DNA of 64,000 nucleotides from Bugulina stolonifera (taxonomy: Eukaryota; Bryozoa; Gymnolaemata; Cheilostomatida; Bugulidae): positions 7,203,501-7,267,500 of the forward strand of contig OW285196.1 of NCBI GenBank assembly GCA_935421135.1, written 5' to 3'. The notes beneath the pieces were generated by a model that was not told the origin of the DNA, searched no databases, and saw only the letters and a program-made list of their open reading frames with translations. Positions 47,675-56,018 of the stretch are shown here, one piece after another; positions within the stretch are counted from its first letter, which is position 1, and each line of letters starts with the position of its first letter. The position numbers and the translations under genes are program-made.

Positions 47675-48732
47675 ATGAAGGTCTACGCGATATCTACTTC
47701 TCCCCTCCTCAACCACCATCTTTTGGAGGAAAGAGAAAGTTAGTTTTAGCTTCTCCTCCTGGTATTAATGAGAATGATGTTGAGAAGTGGTTGAGAAGTC
47801 AAGACGCATACACTCTTCATCGCCCGATTAGAATGAAGTTTACAAGGAGAAAAACGTTTGTGAGTGGGATTGGTGAACAACTCCAGGCAGATCTCGTGAA
47901 TGTGCGTGCGCACAAGGACTCAAATGATGGAGTAACATTTTTGCTCACCTGCATAGATGCCTTCTCACGGAAAGCATGGGTCTTTCCTCTTCATTCCAAG
48001 TCTGGTCTGGAAGTGTCCAATGCACTCATCTCTCTATTCGAAAATGAAAGCTTTAGACAAATACAAACTGATAAAGGTAAGGAGTTCCTAAACAGAAGGG
48101 TGAGCGAAGTGCTAAAGAAGTATGGAGTTAGCCATTTCACCTCTGAGAATGAGATCATCAAGGCTGCTCTTGTTGAACGCTTTAATAGAACATTGAGAGG
48201 GAAAATTCATCGTCTACTCACTTATAGAGGAGATGGACGCTACTTAGAAGATGTAGAAGACCTAGTCCAAGGATATAACAACAGTTTTAATAGGTCAATT
48301 GGAATGAAACCTATTGAGGTTGATTACGATAATCAAGAAGAGGTTTGGGTTCGGTTAAATGAGTTCTCACCTAAACGATGGTTAAAGAAAACAAGAGTAA
48401 AATATTCACCAGGTGATCATGTTCGGATTTCGATGGCTCGTAGTAGCTTTGAGCGAGGGTTCACACCAAACTGGTCAACCGAGATATTCACCATAAAAGC
48501 AGTCAAGGCACATACCTCACCCCCTGTTTATACACTGGAAAACCTAAACAAAGAAGGAGTAGATGGAACATTCTATGCACAAGAATTGCAACATGTTAAC
48601 CTACCTGAAATCTTTAGAGTTGAGAAAGTAATACGTAAGCGGAGAAGGAGAGGAAAAGAAGAGAGTTTCGTGAAATGGAGTGGTTATCCCTCCTCATTTA
48701 ATAGTTGGATAGATTCTAGTCAGTTTGTGTAA
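47662..48732 (+). CDS. DDE integrase with chromodomain, element 1
   Basis: 356 residues, same catalytic D77, D137, E172 as element 2. Residue 80 is N instead of D (LVNVR); by alignment this is not a catalytic position. C-terminal chromodomain present. Appears functional by sequence. Confidence 0.88.
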   Translation: MDDIDEGLRDIYFSPPQPPSFGGKRKLVLASPPGINENDVEKWLRSQDAYTLHRPIRMKFTRRKTFVSGIGEQLQADLVNVRAHKDSNDGVTFLLTCIDAFSRKAWVFPLHSKSGLEVSNALISLFENESFRQIQTDKGKEFLNRRVSEVLKKYGVSHFTSENEIIKAALVERFNRTLRGKIHRLLTYRGDGRYLEDVEDLVQGYNNSFNRSIGMKPIEVDYDNQEEVWVRLNEFSPKRWLKKTRVKYSPGDHVRISMARSSFERGFTPNWSTEIFTIKAVKAHTSPPVYTLENLNKEGVDGTFYAQELQHVNLPEIFRVEKVIRKRRRRGKEESFVKWSGYPSSFNSWIDSSQFV

Positions 48733-48786
48733 AATCAAAGGTAGTATAAATTCAATATGTAAGTTCAGTTTTGCTCACTCTCAAAG

Positions 48787-49524
48787 ATGGCCTTCAATGT
48801 CACACTTACCTCAAATGTCCGCATCGGTGGGAGTGACACAAACACCAATGCTCACTTCATTACGAAGCTAGCCAAGACATTGAAGCTTCACTCATCTCAG
48901 TGGGAGGTTGGGTTACTTGACATTCAGTACCCCGCATCCTGGAGAAATGTAGAAGATGGCTATGTAGTGGTTACGAATACAAAAGATGGAGTCGAACGAA
49001 AATGTGAAATCAGGAGTGGAAGGTATGCTTCCATGGGTGAACTTTTGAGTGAGATCAATAGAATACTAATAAACTACGACTTAGAAAAAGTAGTGAGCTT
49101 TTACTATGATAGTCTACGGAATGAAACTTTCCTCATGTTGAGAGAACAGGAACACTCTGTCATGATGTCACGTGATGTTGCGTGGGTGTTGGGATTCAAG
49201 CCTGATGTAGAATATGCTGCGGAAATCAACAGGAGTCAAAACCCTCCAGACATCAATGCTGGTTTTACATCCCTCTATGTCTACTCCTCCGTAGTCTCAC
49301 CAAGACATGTTGGAGATAGTCTAGTCCCCCTACTTCGCACAGTTCCTAAAACAGAGAGTGAAAGAAATAGCACCGTTTTCTTTGAGTTTTCGAATGTTCA
49401 ATACTCTCCAGTGTCTAATACAAGCACAGACCTCATCGAGGTAGATATAAGACGTGATGATGGAGAAAGGGTCTCATTTCGCAGTGGAAAGGTTGTGCTG
49501 ACGGTTCGTTTCAGACCGCGTTGA
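48787..49524 (+). CDS. Penton-like minor capsid protein, element 1
   Basis: 245 residues; ends three residues early relative to element 2 (GGA to TGA at the end). N-terminal FNVTLTSNVRIG and EVGLLDIQYPAS are as in animal Polinton minor capsid proteins. Confidence 0.7.
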   Translation: MAFNVTLTSNVRIGGSDTNTNAHFITKLAKTLKLHSSQWEVGLLDIQYPASWRNVEDGYVVVTNTKDGVERKCEIRSGRYASMGELLSEINRILINYDLEKVVSFYYDSLRNETFLMLREQEHSVMMSRDVAWVLGFKPDVEYAAEINRSQNPPDINAGFTSLYVYSSVVSPRHVGDSLVPLLRTVPKTESERNSTVFFEFSNVQYSPVSNTSTDLIEVDIRRDDGERVSFRSGKVVLTVRFRPR

Positions 49525-49551
49525 GAGAAATAGTACAGACAGAGAAATAAC

Positions 49552-49856
49552 ATGGTCCCTCGCATAGTTCACATAGTTCGCATTTGTTCACTGTCACAAA
49601 TACATCCGATGCTGACACAGGGAATGAGATCTCCCCTAGCAAATACAAGTCCTGCGCTGCTCTCTACGCCTTTGACATTTCAGGAGATTTGTGTGATGAC
49701 AACTTTCACTTGTTATCAAATGGGAGTCTATCTATTAATCTAGCATTTGCTAATCAAACTCAAAATACACTTGGACTGTTTGTATACGAAGAAAAAGATG
49801 ATATTATCTACTTGAACGCAAATCACGAAGTATCTATGGTAGCTGGGATGATGTAA
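49552..49856 (+). pseudogene. Fused remnant of pVI-like and major capsid genes
   Basis: The first few codons of the pVI-like gene (ATG at 49552) run into about 12 bases of filler and then into the last quarter of the capsid gene, from the segment equivalent to 59466 in element 2. The capsid part (TVTNTSDADTGNE ... SMVAGMM) is in a different frame from the retained ATG. About 1.56 kb is missing. No functional capsid can come from this copy. Confidence 0.88.
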
Positions 49857-49861
49857 AAAGA

Positions 49862-50391
49862 ATGGATACATTCTCAATCTCGAATATTCTATCTGATGAT
49901 AAAATCTCATCAAGCTACTTTAGAGGGGTTATGCCAAGGGATCATTTCTTAGACTCCTTTTCCCCATCTGGATCTTTTGTTTTCAACACTCAAGCAAGTG
50001 AGAAAAGTGGCGAGCATTGGATCTCTGTTTTTTCGAATGGAAAAGAAATAGAGTATTTCGACTCCTATGGACTCCCCCCTTCTATTTATCCTGATGTGGG
50101 TAAGATGTTACAACAATGGGGAATACCAATAGTATGGAATGGCGAGTGTCTACAAGAAGAGAGTACTAACGTGTGTGGAGACTACTGCATCTTGTTCTGT
50201 CTCCTTCGAGCTCGAGGGTGAACTATGGAGGGAATAATTACACGACTAAGCAGAGTAGAAGGATGTGTTCGAGATCATTCTATAAGAGCTCTATTACAAC
50301 GTTTATACTATAATAAAAGAAATAATACTTTCCCACCCACAACGCATGTAAACAATATTATGCTTTTTTCACCTTTTCACTTTGACTAGAG
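49862..50391 (+). pseudogene. Adenain-type protease with nonsense codon, element 1
   Basis: The frame matches element 2, but a tryptophan codon after LLRARG is TGA (50219-50221), leaving 119 residues. Catalytic H52, D67, Q98 and C105 all precede the stop; the C-terminal 55 or so residues are lost. Beyond the stop the frame stays open and similar. Confidence 0.82.
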
Positions 50392-50579
50392 AGAAATACT
50401 TCGCTTTACTTATAAATCGTTTTTATACTACTATAACTAAAAAAAAAAAAAAAAAAAGAGACCAATAGTTTTTATCTAACCTGCATTCTTTTTTTTTCTT
50501 TGCTTTTTAGATTTCTGCTTGATTCTTTACTTTTTAGATTTCTTCTTGATTCTTTTATTTTTTCTCTATTCATCTTTGT

Positions 50580-50585
50580 AATAAA
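50580..50585 (+). terminator. Polyadenylation signal, element 1
   Basis: AATAAA downstream of the protease remnant and its A/T-rich tail; conserved in position in element 2 (60459-60464). Confidence 0.5.
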
Positions 50586-50740
50586 ACGATACTACTGAAG
50601 AAAGCTGCATCTTTTCTATCTTGGAATAATAGCCATCCAACTCAAGCTGCTCTACCACTGTAGAAACCTTCCTTATATACTAAACTTTCTAATGTATCAT
50701 CCAATAAGAAAAGACCCCTTTGTATGCTTCGGAATCACAT

Positions 50741-51006
50741 CGGGGCACATCGGTTTGCATCGGGGCAACATCGGGGCACATCGGGACACATCGGGGCACA
50801 TTGGGGCAACATCGGGGCACATCGGGGCAATATCGGGGCAACATCGGGGCACATCGGGGCAACATCGGGGCAACATCGGGGCACATCGGGGCAACATCGG
50901 GTCATATCGGGGCAACATCGGGGCACATCGGGGCACATCGGGGCAACATCGGGGCACATCGGGACACATCGGGGCAACATCGGGGCACATCGGGGCACAT
51001 CGGGTT
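50741..51006 (+). repeat. One-directional CATCGGGG satellite array, element 1
   Basis: Some two dozen short units (CACATCGGGGCA, ACATCGGGGCA) in one direction. Occupies the same place as the head-to-head array of element 2 but with a different unit sequence. ORFs on both strands are repeat artefacts. Confidence 0.92.
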
Positions 51007-51252
51007 GTATTATAATAGGTGGAGAATTAGTCAGACTCCTTCTACTAAGCTCTACTATATAGGTGGAGGTTTTCACTCCATCAGTATATTTATAGCCAAG
51101 TCTTTACATGTTTCTTCATTAATAATGCAATGCACATCATAAACCAAGCCTTCTGTAGTACTTCTTCTTATCGCTAATGAGAGCTATAGGCAAAGTACAG
51201 CGGAATTCGCTCGTTTAGATCACAAGCTTTTCGAGTGAGGGCGCAGGAGAAG

Positions 51253-51815
51253 CGGCGGGCCGCGGCCTAGTCGCTTGGCCCGGTGGATACGGGGCACTGG
51301 CGTCGCCTCCACGTGTACGGTCGGCGCCGCACGCAACGTGGGCGGACGCGGCTTGACCGCCTCAAACGATCGGTCGTTCGGGTGAGTGGGGGTTGCGGGG
51401 GAGGGTGGGCGGCGGTGTAGGAGGGGTGGCGGTGATGGCGGCGGTGGTGGTGGTGGCGGCGGTGGCGGCGGTAGCGGCGGCGGTGGTGAGGGTGGTGAGG
51501 GTGGTGGTGGCGGCGGCGGCGGTGGTGCGGACGGGGCGAGGGCGGTGGCGGGGGAGGAGGGAGGAGTGGGGGTGGGGGAGGGAAGGAGGGTGGGAAGGAG
51601 GGAGGGAAGGGGTCGTGGCCGGGTTTGGGGTCAAGTGTGCAAATGTTTTTTCGACCAATCAGAAGGGGGGATTTTTGGGTGACCTTGGCAAGGTCGTGTG
51701 CAAAATTTTTGTGCTCTTCTGTGATTGGTTGAAATCGGAAATACCGGCTTGTGATTGGTTGAAAACAGGGGTCAATGAGTGCGTGTCTGTATAGAAGTGC
51801 ACTGACTATACTACT
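51253..51815 (-). repeat. Right terminal inverted repeat, element 1
   Basis: About 563 bp, complement of the left repeat. The innermost 25-30 bases kept on the left (to TATAAAAG) are lost here. Triplet-run lengths differ from the left copy. Confidence 0.9.
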
Positions 51816-51892
51816 TACAGTGGGGCGCATGACTGTACACTCTCTTTATATTTGACTGTGATAGGTAGTAAAAGTTATGGTCTGACATCCAG
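51816..51892. other. 77-bp host spacer between the two Polinton-like elements
   Basis: Contains both target duplications (TACAGT 51816-51821; ATCCAG 51887-51892). It is homologous to about 25285-25360 of block A, showing that both elements entered one stretch of the same duplicated intron. Confidence 0.93.
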
Positions 51893-52263
51893 AGTAGTAT
51901 AGTCAGTGCACTTCTAGACAGACACGCACTCATTGACCCCTGTTTTCAACCAATCACAAGCCGGTATTTCCGATTTCAACCAATCACAGAAGAGCACAAA
52001 AATTTTGCACACGACCTTGCCAAGGTCACCCCAAAATCCCCCCTTCTGATTGGTCGAAAAAACATTTGCACACTTGACCCCGAACCCGGCCACGACCCCT
52101 TCCCTTCCTCCTTCCCACCCTCCTCCCCTCCCCCTCCCCCACCTCCCACTCCTCCCTCCTCCCCGCCACCGCCCTCGTCCCGTCCGCGCCACCGCCGTCG
52201 CCGCCGCCGCCACCGCCGCCCTCACCACCGCCGTCGCCGCCGCCACCACCACCGCCCTCACCA

Positions 52264-52294
<31 letters not shown>

Positions 52295-52620
52295 CGCCAC
52301 CACCACCACCGCCGCCACCACCACCACCGCCACCGCCGCCGCCGCCGCCACCACCACCACCACCACCGCCGCCGCCGCCGCCGCCGCCGCCATCACCGTC
52401 ATCACCGCCACCCCTCCTCCACCGCCGCCCACCCTCCCCACCCCGCAACCCCCACTCACCCGAACGACCAATCGTTTGAGGCGGTCAAGCCGCGTCCGCC
52501 CACGTTGCGTGCGGCGCCGACCGTACACGTGGAGGCGACGCCGGTGCCCCGTATCCACCGGGCCAAGCGACTAGGCAGCGGCCCGCCGCCCATTCCGAGT
52601 TCCACTGGGGTGGGACTATA
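51893..52620 (+). repeat. Left terminal inverted repeat, element 2
   Basis: 728 bp. CCAAT at 51950-51954 and 51980-51984, ATTGG at 52049-52053. GC-rich (CCG/CCA)n tract about 52105-52405. Ends in GGGACTATA, so the TATA box straddles its inner edge. Long ORFs in it (glycine or proline/alanine runs) are triplet-repeat artefacts. Confidence 0.94.
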
Positions 52621-52624
52621 AAAG
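52617..52624 (+). promoter_or_regulatory. TATA box, element 2
   Basis: TATAAAAG 61 bp before the ORF1 ATG, same spacing as in element 1. The right repeat carries only GGGACTATA followed by ATG, so the rightward promoter is complete on this side only. Confidence 0.7.
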
Positions 52625-52677
52625 ATAAGTTTGACTGATGATAGTATTAATACAAAGAAGACTTAGTCATAGCAAAC

Positions 52678-54006
52678 ATGTCTTTTCTCACCAAAGGAGC
52701 AGCGGGGAGATATGTACTTTTAAAGGAAGTCCTCCCGAAGTCTGTATGGGATTATATGATCAAAAGTAATATCGAAGAAACGAATAGTCCATGGATGTGG
52801 TATTGGGTTGACAGACTCGCTCATAATTCCTTAGTGGTAGAGCTTGCCATCTATTTTAGAACACTTTCACTCTCTATGAATATCCCTTTTAAGATAGGAG
52901 AGGAAAAGTTGAGGAAAATGGCACTTTGTTATGAAGACTTAACAGGAGCTAGGTCAAGATTTTCATCTATGGTAGAAACAAAAAACGCATCCGTTTCTTC
53001 TCCCTTACTCCTTCTTAGGAATGCAGAGTTGTCAACCTGGTGTAGAGTGGAGGTTGAGAAGATTATTGAAGATAGAAACTGGGATGAAACTGGTGTGGGA
53101 GCGGAGGCCACTTTTAACACTCACTTCTTACTATATCTGGATAATGAACCTGGTGGGGAAGGTTCAAAGAATGAACTCTATCATAGAGTATTGAACATAT
53201 TAAAGGATGGGGCAAGAAGATGTCGCTTTGAGGATGGGAAGGAGAAATCGCGAGCGAAGAGGAGTTACAATGAAGAAAGCATCCCTGGTTTAATTCTTAG
53301 TAGAGGTAATACGCTATATGCAGGGCGATTGTTTGGAGAACTAGATCCATCCAAAAATGGGTTAGAGGTGATAAGAAGTCCTTCACCAGGAGATGCTAGA
53401 TTAGAGGTGAGAGAGACTTCTACAGGAGAGACTAACCAGGTTATGATAGAAGAGGTTGAAATGTGTGACATTGGAGAACTAGATTCATCCAAAAACGGGT
53501 TAGAGGAGATAAGAAGCCCTTCACCAGGAGAAGCTAGGGTGGAAGTGAGAGAGACTTCTACAGGAGAGAATAAGCAGATTATGATAGAAGAGCAAACTCA
53601 TGTAGAAACTAAAGAAGAGGTTGAAATGTGTGACAAAAGGGAACAAGAGATTAGAAAGATAGAACAAGAATTGGCACTAAAGAAAGTGGAATTGGCAGGA
53701 GCACTGGGGTGGAAAGAAGCACTAGAGATGCAACAGAGAATTGATGCAAGAAAAGAGAGAAGAACAAATCGCATTGCCTTCTTAGAAAAAAAGTTAACAG
53801 AGGAAAGAATGGAAAAAGAGAGGTTAATGATGGAAATCGAGCGTTTGCAAAAAGAAGAAGAAGAAGAAAAAATGGATAGTGTATCAATTATTGATCACAT
53901 AATTCCCCACCTGGCTAACAAACTAGATGATAATGATGCAAAAGCAGAAGGGGAAGATAGTAAACTGCCACAGTGGGTTCCAACAGGAGAAAGTAATGAT
54001 GAATAA
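52678..54006 (+). CDS. Unknown coiled-coil protein (ORF1), element 2
   Basis: 442 residues, the first gene. I do not recognise it. Residues 1-215 are a mixed globular region (for example SPWMWYWVDRLAHNSLVVEL). Residues 220-259 and 266-305 are an internal duplication of 40 residues (GELD-SKNGLE-IRSPSPG-AR-EVRETSTGE). Residues 320-405 form a strongly charged coiled coil ending in a glutamate run encoded by a GAA microsatellite. The acidic tail ends GESNDE. No Walker, polymerase (YxDTD) or primase motif is visible. Its place next to the promoter suggests an early or replication-linked role, but that is inference. The two copies differ in few residues and stay open, which suggests selection. Confidence 0.85.
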   Translation: MSFLTKGAAGRYVLLKEVLPKSVWDYMIKSNIEETNSPWMWYWVDRLAHNSLVVELAIYFRTLSLSMNIPFKIGEEKLRKMALCYEDLTGARSRFSSMVETKNASVSSPLLLLRNAELSTWCRVEVEKIIEDRNWDETGVGAEATFNTHFLLYLDNEPGGEGSKNELYHRVLNILKDGARRCRFEDGKEKSRAKRSYNEESIPGLILSRGNTLYAGRLFGELDPSKNGLEVIRSPSPGDARLEVRETSTGETNQVMIEEVEMCDIGELDSSKNGLEEIRSPSPGEARVEVRETSTGENKQIMIEEQTHVETKEEVEMCDKREQEIRKIEQELALKKVELAGALGWKEALEMQQRIDARKERRTNRIAFLEKKLTEERMEKERLMMEIERLQKEEEEEKMDSVSIIDHIIPHLANKLDDNDAKAEGEDSKLPQWVPTGESNDE

Positions 54007-54046
54007 AAGTGTATAGATTCCAATCGTTCTCTCAAACAAGGGCAAG

Positions 54047-54454
54047 ATGTCAAAGCAAGAGGTAGTATGTAGAAATGAGAATTATGAAGATGTGGCTGAT
54101 GGTCTCTTAGATGAAGTAGTAGCTATCTCTGCTGAAGAGGGAAGGGAGCAAATAGGAGAGAGAAGCAACAAAAGAAAGAAGTTCACATTCTACATAATCA
54201 TAATACTATTTATACTTTCTTGCTCATCTTTATCACCATCAGTTTACACATATCTAAGTGATAGGGAACCACCCAATGGCAAAGACAAAGGAGTACTTAA
54301 GCAAGGACACTTTTTAAAAACAAACACAACTCTATTAGCTACTCAACTGGATCAGCATGCGTCCACACCAAGAAATCGATCTTCGCTTGCAGAGTCCCTT
54401 CACAGCTCTAGTCTGTGGTCCAACAGGGAGTGGAAAAACGGAACTACTATTTAG
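54047..54454 (+). CDS. Single-pass membrane protein, element 2
   Basis: 135 residues: acidic N-terminus, basic NKRKK at 41-45, hydrophobic segment at about 46-65 (FTFYIIIILFILS), then a polar tail. Its last 98 bp overlap the ATPase gene in another frame, so part of the tail may be dictated by the ATPase. Unknown function; a small membrane protein would suit entry or exit of a virion. Could end sooner in reality, but start context and conservation in both copies support it. Confidence 0.62.
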   Translation: MSKQEVVCRNENYEDVADGLLDEVVAISAEEGREQIGERSNKRKKFTFYIIIILFILSCSSLSPSVYTYLSDREPPNGKDKGVLKQGHFLKTNTTLLATQLDQHASTPRNRSSLAESLHSSSLWSNREWKNGTTI

Positions 54455-55016
54455 TCTTATTAGGAGAGTTGATGAAATTGCTTCACCCACTCCTGTTGAA
54501 ATCATTTACTGCTATGGAGTTTGGCAACGCCGCTTTGAGGATTACAAGGATAAAGTAAGGTTTCATTCAGGACTCATTGATGTAGAAATGGATATAGAGC
54601 GTGATGGGAAGAATCGCTGGCTCATCATTGATGACTTGATGGGTGAAGTCGGGGGGAAAGAGACTACTAATGCAATCTTTACAAAGTTCAGTCACCACCT
54701 GAACATAAGCGTCTTTTTCTTACTACAGAACCTTTTCCCGAAAGATAATAGAACAGTGTCAATAAACTCGCAGTACTTTTTCTTGTTCAAGAACCCCAGA
54801 GACGGAATGTCTGTTACCAATCTTGCAAAGCAGGCTTTTCCTCAGAGTACAAGAGCTGTTCAAGAAGCTTTTAGTGATGCTACACGTAAGCCACACTCTT
54901 TTCTATTCTTGAATCTTCGCCAGGAAACCCCGGAGTGGGCTAGACTGATCGGTAATTTTGCTTCTGAGCACTCTCCCATGACTGTATATATCCCGAATAC
55001 CCTGGAATATAAGTAG
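54357..55016 (+). CDS. FtsK/HerA-type packaging ATPase, element 2
   Basis: 219 residues. Walker A GPTGSGKT at 21-28, Walker B WLIIDDLM at 88-95, then a conserved FFLLQNLFPKDN sensor-like segment near 120-132. This is the A32-like genome-packaging ATPase of Polintons, adintoviruses and related double-jelly-roll viruses, which is expected to drive DNA into the capsid. Starts inside the preceding membrane-protein gene. Length is usual for Polinton ATPases. Confidence 0.9.
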   Translation: MRPHQEIDLRLQSPFTALVCGPTGSGKTELLFSLIRRVDEIASPTPVEIIYCYGVWQRRFEDYKDKVRFHSGLIDVEMDIERDGKNRWLIIDDLMGEVGGKETTNAIFTKFSHHLNISVFFLLQNLFPKDNRTVSINSQYFFLFKNPRDGMSVTNLAKQAFPQSTRAVQEAFSDATRKPHSFLFLNLRQETPEWARLIGNFASEHSPMTVYIPNTLEYK

Positions 55017-55081
55017 CATTCACATCTCTACTCTCTCCATAAACTGTCTTGGACTCGAAGAGAGCGCATCCATCATCAAGC

Positions 55082-55447
55082 ATGAGATACATTAATTCAC
55101 CCGAGTATTCTCCAAGGTTGAGGAGGAATGCCTTGAGTATATATGCACTGACGAAAGCATCTGCAACCATCAGAGATTCAACCATTGCTGAGGCTAACAA
55201 AGACCTTATACTCGCTCTTGTTGAGTGTGCTAGAAATGTATTATTAGGTAATGTTCATCTAACTACCGCTCAGTTGAACTCTCTACGTCGACATAGAAGG
55301 GCCATTGAGGATCTCACCAACTCTCGTACTAGTGTGAGGCAGAAAAAGTTAATCCTACAACGTGGCGGATTTTTAGGTCTTCTTTTGAAGCCATTGGCAA
55401 GTTTACTCGGAGGTGTGCTTGGTGGATTAGGCGGTGGACGAAGGTGA
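55082..55447 (+). CDS. Small glycine-rich virion-type protein, element 2
   Basis: 121 residues from the ATG at 55082; an upstream in-frame TTG at 55049 is not used as start. Helical centre (NKDLILALVECARNVLLGN), arginine-rich LNSLRRHRRAIEDL, then RQKKLILQRGGFLGLLLKPL and a glycine tail. Small proteins of this form recur in animal Polintons, where they resemble adenoviral core or pX-type proteins; the exact role is not known. One base separates its stop from the next start. Confidence 0.72.
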   Translation: MRYINSPEYSPRLRRNALSIYALTKASATIRDSTIAEANKDLILALVECARNVLLGNVHLTTAQLNSLRRHRRAIEDLTNSRTSVRQKKLILQRGGFLGLLLKPLASLLGGVLGGLGGGRR

Positions 55448-55448
55448 A

Positions 55449-56018
55449 ATGAGTCTCAAGTTTTCTAAAAAGTATCTTCTTATGGATAAACATACATATG
55501 AATCAATGAATAGTAGAAACAACAAAAAAGAAGGAGAGCATCTACCCTCACTCTCTACAAATGGGGATCTACTCCTGGCAGAAAAAAGCAGAAAAGATGT
55601 AATATCTAACCTCAAAAACTCTGATACAGACATCTACTCTCAGCTAGAGCAACATGCTCATAAAATGAATAAGTTCCTAAAAGAGTTGGAGAGATCACGC
55701 CATCCGCAGCAGGAGTTGTATAATACATTAGAGGGAATTAACACTAGGTTTAATGAAATGCATACATGGAGACAAAGAGAAGAAGAAGCACAAGAGCGAG
55801 GGCGAGAGAAAAAAAGAGATGATGAAAAGAGGCGAAGTGGCTCAAGGTCACCACTACCACACCCATATAGGAGAGAAACAAAACCAGAGAGGTCAGAAGC
55901 TGGCGCACGTTGGAGTGGGAAGGGTGAAAATAGAAGTCCTATCAAAACTAGGTCTAGGCGAAAGCTTCCTAAAACCCCTCTTGCAAGCAATAGTAAAACA
56001 GAAAGATGGATGATATAG
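55449..56018 (+). CDS. Charged/basic protein of Polinton type, element 2
   Basis: 189 residues from ATG 55449, one base after the preceding stop. N-terminal FSKKYLLMDKHTYESM is like a short motif conserved in animal Polinton proteins. Then a helical stretch, and a long arginine/serine/lysine-rich tail (RSGSRSPLPHPYRRE) suggesting nucleic-acid binding or disorder. Ends 13 bp inside the integrase gene. Function unknown. Confidence 0.65.
   Translation: MSLKFSKKYLLMDKHTYESMNSRNNKKEGEHLPSLSTNGDLLLAEKSRKDVISNLKNSDTDIYSQLEQHAHKMNKFLKELERSRHPQQELYNTLEGINTRFNEMHTWRQREEEAQERGREKKRDDEKRRSGSRSPLPHPYRRETKPERSEAGARWSGKGENRSPIKTRSRRKLPKTPLASNSKTERWMI

Larger units (their letters stand above)
43686..51815 (+). 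mobile_element. Polinton-like virus-like element 1, defective
   Basis: 8,130 bp between the 6-bp duplications TACAGT (43680-43685, 51816-51821), the length known for Polintons/Mavericks. Ends AGTAGTATAG...CTATACTACT. Terminal inverted repeats are 551 and 563 bp and differ from each other by indels in their triplet tracts. Gene content and order match element 2, but about 1.56 kb covering the pVI-like gene and most of the capsid gene is deleted and the protease has a stop. An older, decayed sister of element 2. Confidence 0.95.

Noticed and set aside
47899..47904. Catalytic mutation in the element 1 integrase (D80 to N)
   Set aside because: Alignment places the catalytic residue at D77, which is intact; residue 80 is a neighbouring non-catalytic position.
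50741..51006. CRISPR-like array
   Set aside because: Units are contiguous short satellites with no unique spacers, in a eukaryotic context; likewise 60901-61593.
51914..52574. Long ORFs with glycine, proline/alanine or arginine/histidine runs in the Polinton terminal repeats (also near 43843-44268, 51267-51830, 61885-62871)
   Set aside because: They are frames through GC-rich triplet repeats, present on both strands, with lengths that change by slippage; not genes.
55049..55081. Upstream TTG start for the small glycine-rich protein
   Set aside because: Eukaryotic context favours the ATG at 55082, which also fits the conserved N-terminus in both copies. The same logic moved the starts of the genes at 55449 and 57879.
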